Positions 63,223-64,000 of a stretch of 64,000 nucleotides of DNA are shown here, one piece after another. This DNA is from Brevibacterium sp. JSBI002. GTDB lineage: Bacteria > Actinomycetota > Actinomycetes > Actinomycetales > Brevibacteriaceae. The notes under the pieces were generated by a model. That model saw only the letters and a program-made list of their open reading frames with translations, did not search any database and was not told the DNA's origin. The position numbers were made by a program, and so were the translations under genes. The stretch is taken from the NCBI RefSeq assembly GCF_026013965.1, contig NZ_CP110341.1:1550001-1614000 (forward strand), given 5' to 3'. Numbering within the stretch: position 1 is the stretch's first letter; every line of letters begins with the position of its first letter.

Positions 63223-63230
63223 CGTAAACC

Positions 63231-63881
63231 CATCTTCGCCTTGTGTTGGGTCATATGCGGTAGCGCCTTGATCCCTATGATTTCAACGCATCGAGCTGCG
63301 TCGCCTCAACATCAGTTGGGACCGATGGCAGCGTTGTGACTGTTTCGTTGATCTCGACAACAGCCGATGGTAACGGTTTCAAGTTCTGAGGAGCTGACGG
63401 ATCGACATGCTGGTCGGGCCCCGAACGGAACGAGAAACAGCAATCGCTGCGAACACTATCGTCAGATGCGCCTCTATCGGGTCCCGGACACGAGCGAACA
63501 TCGGCCATGCCCGTAGGCCCGCCTTCGACGCCTTCAAGGCTGCTCGACCTGCCACTGTTCGTGATGTGACCGGTCCACCTCGCCCGCTGACGTGAGCGAG
63601 CGTTCTATATTCGTCACGTATTCTCTCTCGTCATACTAGCCGCATGGCCCGGGTGTAGGCGGCTTAGCCGAAATCCTTGGACCCGCTCTTCGTGGTCACG
63701 ATCCGTACACAATTCTGAACACTGATGCCATCGATGACATCGAAGAACCAAACGCATTGAGCATTCAGTATCTGCTCATCCCGTAAGGCGCGTTCTCTCT
63801 GGTTTTGCCCACAGCCCGCTACGGGTGTGGGAACTGTTCGGGAGTCCATGTGGCGTCGGCAGGCGACCGGTGTGGTGAGGA
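63231..63881. other. Region with no convincing gene
   Basis: Several short frames exist, but none has a good start, ribosome binding site or recognisable domain. A minus frame at 63275-63508 (ending LDALKS) is the longest. The stretch continues the sequence that was split by the ISL3 element. Confidence 0.4.
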
Positions 63882-64000
63882 TCAAGCGGGGTTCTTCCTC
63901 CGTGGGGTCTCAGTAGCGACGAACATTCCGTCTTCGGTGTGATCACCGTTCCAGGTGAAGTACATTTCCAGGTCACCGGGTACGTTCTTCAATCGTGAAT
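63882..64000 (-). CDS. C-terminal end of an unknown gene, partial
   Basis: A minus frame enters from the window edge and stops at 63882. It reads VPGDLEMYFTWNGDHTEDGM and FVATETPRRKNPA, which looks like real protein. No function can be given from 39 codons. Confidence 0.4.
   Translation of the reverse strand, partial: SRLKNVPGDLEMYFTWNGDHTEDGMFVATETPRRKNPA

Noticed and set aside
63275..63508. A 77-codon minus frame as a gene
   Set aside because: No ribosome binding site, no domain, and uneven composition.

Overview
The window looks like a high-GC Gram-positive chromosome. Gene order and content (the sigR-rsrA thiol-stress pair, a fused Kgd 2-oxoglutarate decarboxylase, GuaB1, a 24-codon bL37 gene, an ArgS-like NrtL before lysA, an Asn/Arg/Gly-rich Rho) point to Actinomycetota, most likely a Micrococcales genus such as Brevibacterium. 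The genus is inference from memory of gene order; no search was possible. The window is a conserved core (about 25.5-59.9 kb) flanked by two accessory regions rich in insertion sequences (IS).

Left accessory region, 1-14.35 kb: a row of five modules separated by six short sites, all in the same orientation and all carrying an ATACCC core. A small serine recombinase gene reads away from the leftmost site, in the layout usual for a resolvase gene and its res site. The modules carry secreted toxin-like proteins followed by small partner genes. Two modules (0.4-3.0 kb and 10.76-14.35 kb) share about 1.64 kb of near-identical 5' sequence encoding a membrane-anchored S8 protease and a secreted toxin, then diverge in the toxin C-terminus and in the overlapping immunity gene. 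The others hold a VOC-family gene split by an IS3 element, a secreted protein split by another IS3 element plus three membrane-protein genes, and a secreted amidase-domain protein with a membrane partner. This looks like an exchangeable toxin/immunity cassette array and is the main candidate for an undescribed system.

Second accessory stretch, 14.4-25.6 kb: a PIN/HTH toxin-antitoxin pair, an AAA+ ATPase, a frameshifted DUF2599-like secreted protein with a membrane partner, an RseP fragment, several IS3 and ISL3 remnants, a truncated HTH gene, and two divergent XRE regulators. It ends at the 3' end of an initiator tRNA gene, a common integration boundary.

Core, 25.7-59.9 kb: yceI; the leftward group aminotransferase-hisN (frameshifted)-rsgA-aroA-doxX; sigR-rsrA with a SigR-type promoter; bL37; a GDSL-like gene and kgd; guaB1; two CNNM/CorC genes; an M15 peptidase; tRNA-Arg; an ABC/FtsX exporter; an MFS permease; and a long rightward run nrtL-lysA-hom-thrC-thrB-rho-prfA-prmC-sua5-wecA-atpI. 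This run makes aspartate-family amino acids, then terminates transcription and translation, modifies tRNA, and starts cell-wall polymer synthesis. The ATP synthase genes normally expected after atpI are absent.

Right accessory region, 60-64 kb: a secreted cysteine-pair protein, a degenerate ISL3 fragment, a complete ISL3 element with a perfect 8-bp target duplication, and poorly coding sequence.
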